Shown: positions 49,401 through 52,324 of the stretch, one piece after another
How positions within the stretch are numbered: position 1 is the first letter of the stretch
How the letters are laid out: every line of letters starts with the position of its first letter
From: Verrucomicrobia bacterium UBA3841
GTDB taxonomy: Bacteria; Verrucomicrobiota; Kiritimatiellia; RFP12; UBA1067
Assembly (NCBI GenBank): GCA_002392765.1
Contig: DGHT01000057.1
Location: 1 to 52,324 of the forward strand
Reading direction: 5' to 3'
Length of the DNA: 52,324 nt
Translations under genes and position numbers: made by a program
Notes under the pieces: generated by a model
Seen by the model: the letters and a program-made list of their open reading frames with translations, nothing else
What the model was told of the DNA's origin: nothing
Databases searched by the model: none

Positions 49401-52324
49401 AAGACACCAGTCGAATCGAGGTGGTTGGAAATTGAGAGACGCGAACCGTGGTAGATGTGGTTCTTCGAGGAGAAGCCGCCGCAGAAGTCGGCGTAGCCCT
49501 GCTCGGCCATGACGGACGACATGGGGGTGCCGTCCACGGCGATCTTGTGCTGGAAGCCGAGACCGCGCCACGTATTGGCCGGGTCGAAGTTCGCCGGCGG
49601 ATAGTGGTTGAGACTCATGTTGTGGCCGATTTCGTGAACCCAGGCATGGGTCTGCGAATAATTGAGCAGCACCGTGGCGAAATGGTACGCCGCATTCTGT
49701 CCGCGACGCTTGATTTCGTCAAGGGTGTTGAGACGCGCAAGGCCGCCGATTCCGCCGCCGTTCGGCGACGGACAGACGATCACGTCCGCGCCGTAGCGGT
49801 CGCGAAGCTCCAGCACGTGCTTGTATTCGCCGGTCAGCCCTTCGCACTTGCCGATTATTTCCCTGAGCGTCCCGCCCGTGCCATCGACCGTATGGACGCC
49901 GACCATGCGGAACCAGAAATTCGTGTCCATGTCGGTCGTGCAAAGAATCTGGTTCATCTTCGCCGTCGCCTTGGCGGAATAGACTTCGAGCGCGCTCGCG
50001 CCGTTCCATGCGGACTCGTTCGATTCGACATACGCCTTGCCGGGCGTGTCATAGACGAAGAGGACGTCGATCGTACTGAAGTCCGCGTCCGCCTTGCCCT
50101 CCGGCACGGGACGCTTCGCGACGCCGGTAATCTGCGTCTGCCAATTCGTTATGACGGCGCGGTTCGCGTCATTGTCGTGACACACCGTGCCGTCGAGCCG
50201 CGTCACGTAGCCGAGGCGCGGGAAATTCTCGTTTTCCTCGTCCGGTTCGGTGGGTGCCTTGCCGACGCGGAAGTTCAAGTTCTTCACCTTAAGGCCCGCT
50301 AGCACGTCGCCGGGGGCGTCATCGGGGGATCCGAGCACCGAACCGCCGAGCGCGAGATGCGATGTAAGGTAGCCCGTGAACTTGAGGCTGTCGGAATCAT
50401 AGTACGGCTCGCCATCCACCTTGATCGTCGCGCCGCTGTTGTGGACCCAGTTCAGTTCAATGTAGTGTTCGCCCGGCGGAATCAATTTGCTTGTCGTATA
50501 GGTCACCGTGGAAAGCGTGCCGTCCGCCATGCGCCAGATGACCTGCTTCGCCGCATCGTTCGTGATCACAACGCGAGAATCCAAGGTAGTCGTCCCCAAA
50601 ATCGAATCCCAGCTCAAGAGCGTACCGTACACGCCGTCGGGAATATCTGCATCGAAAGAAAGCGTAAAGGCGTTTGTCGCAGAGCCGAGCGTGATATAGA
50701 TTGGCTTTGTGGAAACCTCTGCCCATTCGCCGTCGATGGAAAGCGAGACGTTTTCCTGCGTCATTGCGATGCGGCTCGTCGTAGCGGGAATTTCACTGAC
50801 AATTTTGAGCAGCTCGCCGTATGTCGTTCCAGAGTCCGCCGGCGAAACGTAGCTCCAGCCGGACGGAATAGTTTCGCTCGTCGCCGCAAGCAGGGTCACA
50901 GAGCCGAAGCCTTCCTCCTCGGCATATTGGCAGGCCTCCGCGAGCGTCGCGAACTCCACTTCTACGATCCCATTGCCGACCCTCGCAATTGCAGTCGCTA
51001 CAAGCGTGTACGTCTGCGTCTCCGGGTCGTAGGCGAATCCAGCAGCGGAGTAGTCCGTTGAAGTGCCGTCATAGACCTTGACGACCTTGCCGTCAACCTG
51101 TCCGTTTGCGACGGCGCTGAGCGCCGCCAGCACGTCGGTGTAGTACACGGTCTCGCCGCCCGTAGTCGTCACCGACGCCTTCGTCCCCGCCGGAATTTGC
51201 GTTTCCGACTCCGGGAACTCGTAGCCGGCGATATCCTCAGGCAACAACCACTCGTCGACAAACAGCGCGACGGCCTTGATTTCAAGCCCTGCCCAAGGAA
51301 CGGTATTCATGGAAGCGACAGCCGAAGCGGGGCCGCCTACGGAAACGACATTATTCGTATAGCCGCGCCACTGCAAGCCAGACACATTGCCGCCGGACAT
51401 TTCATCCAGCGATGCGCCAATGTAAAATGACGTACCCGTGACGCCCGGATTAATCGTGGTCGGGTCGGATTGATACGCAAAAAGCATGTACGCCTCGCCT
51501 TCTGAAAGCGTCTGCATGCTGCCGCCGAATTTGTAGCCGTCGTTGTTGTAATTCGCGTTTGCCCCATTGAGCCAATAACCTTGGATGTCCGTTCCGCCTG
51601 CCGTCTTGCAAGCGGCGCCAACTGGATGATTGTCTGTTGCGAGAACGCCGGCGACTACTGAATTCGCCGCAGGTGCGCCGCCGGCCGGCGTCTTGATTTT
51701 CGCCAGCATCGTGACTTTCGTACAATTCGTGACAGAAGCGATGTCGATTACTGCGCCGAGGGTGGTCGCAGAGCCGATGACTATGTTGTCGTCGTCGTTA
51801 ACTGCATTGCCATTGCGGGCGATGGAATAACCGCCGTGGTCGGCCGCGTCATCATCGAACTCGCCGGAGACCCAAACCGCCGTCGGCGTCGGGCCTGTGT
51901 AGGTCGGTTCTACGGGGTCATCTGGATCTTCGCCCGGGTCATTGGCGTAAACGACGCTGATGTTGCGAACGGCGGCGTTGTTTATGCTCGCCAAGTTTTG
52001 ATTGACGGTGAAGGAGAACGTGACCGTCTGACTCCCTTCGGGGATGGAGATTTCGCCGGACGAACGCCAATCAGAATTGTAGTCGGTGGCGGTAAAAACG
52101 CTTTCCGAGCCGACCGTAACGTTGAACACGTCAGAATCCATGAGTTCAGTCCTGTATTCGAACGAGAGCGTCGCAGGGCCGGTGATGACGGTAGAAAGCG
52201 TCGAAGTCACGCCATCTGAGTTGATTACTCCGCTTCTGGCAACGCCGCTATCAACATACCATGCAGGCGAGGAAGTCGTCCAGGCGAGTTCCGTATTGCC
52301 GAGAGCGGCGGCGAGGGGGAGAAC
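43427..52324 (-). CDS. Giant multidomain secreted enzyme: metzincin protease + SGNH esterase + GH18 chitinase-type (N-terminus outside window)
   Basis: The frame is open to the right edge (at least 2965 residues, start not seen). In order: a beta-sandwich plus lectin-like pair; a laminin-G-like domain; a metzincin-type protease with HEIGHNMSLNH (49604-49636) and a Met-turn-like SSVMAEQ; a second copy of the beta-sandwich/lectin pair; and a strand-rich autotransporter-like stretch. An SGNH hydrolase follows (GDSITEG, Ser at 47639-47641; GGIND; DGLHPDW). After two more beta domains come a GH18 glycosidase with complete DGLDIDWEYP (Glu at 45278-45280), a repeat-rich beta-helix-like region and a terminal domain ending in RFYRIKV. 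All three active sites look intact. It probably degrades glycoprotein or chitin-like polymer outside the cell (inference). Confidence 0.88.
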   Translation of the reverse strand, partial: VLPLAAALGNTELAWTTSSPAWYVDSGVARSGVINSDGVTSTLSTVITGPATLSFEYRTELMDSDVFNVTVGSESVFTATDYNSDWRSSGEISIPEGSQTVTFSFTVNQNLASINNAAVRNISVVYANDPGEDPDDPVEPTYTGPTPTAVWVSGEFDDDAADHGGYSIARNGNAVNDDDNIVIGSATTLGAVIDIASVTNCTKVTMLAKIKTPAGGAPAANSVVAGVLATDNHPVGAACKTAGGTDIQGYWLNGANANYNNDGYKFGGSMQTLSEGEAYMLFAYQSDPTTINPGVTGTSFYIGASLDEMSGGNVSGLQWRGYTNNVVSVGGPASAVASMNTVPWAGLEIKAVALFVDEWLLPEDIAGYEFPESETQIPAGTKASVTTTGGETVYYTDVLAALSAVANGQVDGKVVKVYDGTSTDYSAAGFAYDPETQTYTLVATAIARVGNGIVEVEFATLAEACQYAEEEGFGSVTLLAATSETIPSGWSYVSPADSGTTYGELLKIVSEIPATTSRIAMTQENVSLSIDGEWAEVSTKPIYITLGSATNAFTLSFDADIPDGVYGTLLSWDSILGTTTLDSRVVITNDAAKQVIWRMADGTLSTVTYTTSKLIPPGEHYIELNWVHNSGATIKVDGEPYYDSDSLKFTGYLTSHLALGGSVLGSPDDAPGDVLAGLKVKNLNFRVGKAPTEPDEENENFPRLGYVTRLDGTVCHDNDANRAVITNWQTQITGVAKRPVPEGKADADFSTIDVLFVYDTPGKAYVESNESAWNGASALEVYSAKATAKMNQILCTTDMDTNFWFRMVGVHTVDGTGGTLREIIGKCEGLTGEYKHVLELRDRYGADVIVCPSPNGGGIGGLARLNTLDEIKRRGQNAAYHFATVLLNYSQTHAWVHEIGHNMSLNHYPPANFDPANTWRGLGFQHKIAVDGTPMSSVMAEQGYADFCGGFSSKNHIYHGSRLSISNHLDSTGVLLEAAPYVSQWRSTRVPEVQEIKCSVTYGSYLTGDTAFELSYPDPDAEIHYMVWGENNSEYQTYNGPFTVTADGKNYAYIEAYVITNGAQSATVNVAYNPFNSEMDTLLGSPKLPWTTVASIDGGWAAAGGGEYLEVADGFTGSRTSESTLSTTVVGPDTLSFEHSELLKDNPYRGSWPHTFADSSFTVWVDNEPVYMLRGATNTLENWTTTEIAIPEGTHKVDFTYSHRSGHVSGETVRIKNVALASAQEPQDPPVDPDSYAIEPLAVWYKDFKTAEKGGYTLSTSGTTAIADDTYGSTLTIGDAAAVIDTSAAASKELTVLVKYSSAPSTVNAPVVTFGEALSNGVKLDVGAYMQSALTPAVNRSWNGGNNKWVALNTPVTLDASGGYLLCARKSVDMMVYTGASLDNMTGGATASPADITFTADLSAIGIGGPSGMPNADATWSPFTGFVVEKIVVFKGYYTPRDLIPLENPEDAATLSIADNATWNFALGATRTYESIGALSSSGTIAVTNDTIGVGVYKLAEWTTPQRMSAGYGRVGTLSVPGLASGLTAELVYGVNAIYLRVYDETVQFLKPVLKVWPYGDSITEGFNAGNSKANYRVLIGQKLKLLGYNVAMVGCYDKIQTASGTDNFMDAIDPSGAVIPDEWKWHSAKHGGTLGVTSVTSYQRSAMVENVDTLCAQVGNPDVVLLHGGINDLSVVGDAATVFANWTNVVWRILDDLPQTKIVVSTTMYATYANKATLNARSDSFNALVKAQVAKGEGEDGAFPAGRVYLADLNTYVKSTETGVLSSDGLHPDWRGHDQMAEGFLSQVTNIFTSANGPFNSYLDYVDDSSLGAAAKTELDGYRNGFTLAQTITVASTNAPTVVNGEGPATNIGKVGYFVEYVRADNETHKWVWVDMDAFAPTLSGLGLPTTNHQQIVSSLHVMSNHNGIDNIATDDDTATGWIEFSPFDYTGAASGLDGAPVAHGGNDKSMFDWNDTLGESGTMGSMQVFRLAPPSGRPAQALFAYNNWQSDSTAAEFGVGNFAQHFWGGAQTLDYTYTKGLEKMNASAYRVKRIEIWTKEAPSNNGKATVVRVHPRLTRGLAREALLGIRFDNALGGNASAFDVKFRLVNCTKADITDIKYWKQPFDHNYGFYEAEAKQGPAATVAAADGATEFTASFPAGSVWFFPQVKDRKDSDYLWVTATINPEISPDAEIWVSVPTEKITLSNGGVFDVVNGAETAPHRVFPFVHQVGAYLRQDGTALTGTWAGKLEDSPANRVGNLTDIVVCNDFLVVYDSENDTFKTTWDARGRNNTAQVARIKALRDQYNPKCMIRGSLTKGEGTNTVDGVTGRPIACAAASAARRKQLVNAILAVMESAGLDGLDIDWEYPGDHTASPTSANTQRDWHSYGLLMRDLAAAFFDKGYVLSFCSNLGYQMAPDGYHAAFHAADFVNAMAYGNTTLNASPQVMMTGINVCRNRGVPARRIVVGQAMYAYEVQNPGWGSVVPWLKEAWPSDKTRWWDADLVWTNRTAKKADGTVLSTNKETFEGPSSYHAKCNWCRANGYGGVMSWGYYTDASWNDADLMSLARHQAKSCWPRTNWSWPTPPQDNDGAYLLDSEEDWFWLRDNPGVNARFAADIALVHDPLPIETFSGTLDGAGHALTISNDVWLAYDSNPALIRTLTGTVKNLTIDLYGRVVSRASRWNDTTASKTANTLAGGPHTAAVLAANLGAGGAIDGVELFIRPGAEVQGPQRVAGLAASVWVGSGSHAEIRNSSVHVEGVVRSLARNTAEGDITVANQCAGGLAGWVGCPVARDIVVTNNIVSLASTGRVAVETGSSSSAGGVIGDLNNGNPLVQDNAVYVASGATVSANESAGAGNVRTSYANASYSIASGANAGRTTFFIEDGAAALAGSVGGTGEATVSVVDYGAATDGLYVDAVAGFWYSVIYGDKLVSGGIGGKTGETEPVKAPASGSLKLDAPKDGASRFYRIKVVPVPAASGNRQ

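Overview
The window is a high-GC bacterial stretch whose gene content suggests the PVC superphylum, most likely a Kiritimatiellota/Verrucomicrobiota-type organism. The signs are a V/A-type ATPase (subunits D, I, K), an alpha-2-macroglobulin/PBP1C pair, a very large multidomain secreted enzyme and a UbiA-type polyprenyl-phosphate sugar pathway. The taxonomic placement is inference. Nearly everything from 1 to 37.3 kb is on the minus strand, a plus-strand block covers 37.4-43.2 kb, and the rest is again minus.

Layout. 1-1.75 kb is a wrecked locus downstream of tRNA-Val. Two genes there are broken or crowded by two four-helix-bundle (S23 family) cassettes, each bounded by its own inverted array of short repeats, and a third, ORF-less element of the same design lies in frame inside a coding sequence. 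1.9-3.8 kb holds a solitary acyl carrier protein coupled to a polytopic membrane protein. 3.8-6.6 kb is atpD-atpI-atpK, followed upstream by tRNA-Leu, dnaJ, grpE and argG as one transcription unit. 9.8-15.8 kb holds an efflux adaptor, carB and altronate dehydratase.

15.9-26.9 kb is an accessory region: MTHFS-like cyclo-ligase, a SWIM/HTH protein, an ASCH-RadC fusion, an unknown gene flanked by a 176-bp direct repeat that includes a truncated ASCH copy, a type IIG restriction-methyltransferase, a chimeric DNA methyltransferase and a SNF2 helicase. SNF2 and SWIM proteins are usual partners, and here the modification genes sit between them. Short palindromic repeats are inserted in frame in the SNF2 and methyltransferase genes.

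27-37.3 kb holds ridA, a secreted beta-galactosidase, pbpC and an alpha-2-macroglobulin. Plus-strand genes at 37.4-43.2 kb encode a membrane coiled-coil protein, a UbiA-family phosphoribosyltransferase-like protein, a metallo-hydrolase, two glycosyltransferases and a UDP-uronate epimerase-like enzyme: a surface glycan cluster. From 52.3 to 43.4 kb runs a giant minus-strand secreted protein (N-terminus outside the window) with metzincin protease, SGNH esterase and GH18 chitinase-type domains in one chain.

Promoters are readable as TATAAT boxes, often with an extended TGA/TGC. For atpD, uxaA and lacZ the box sits only 7-9 nt before the ATG, suggesting leaderless mRNAs. The strongest candidate for an undescribed system is the family of repeat-bounded S23 cassettes and their small in-frame relatives.
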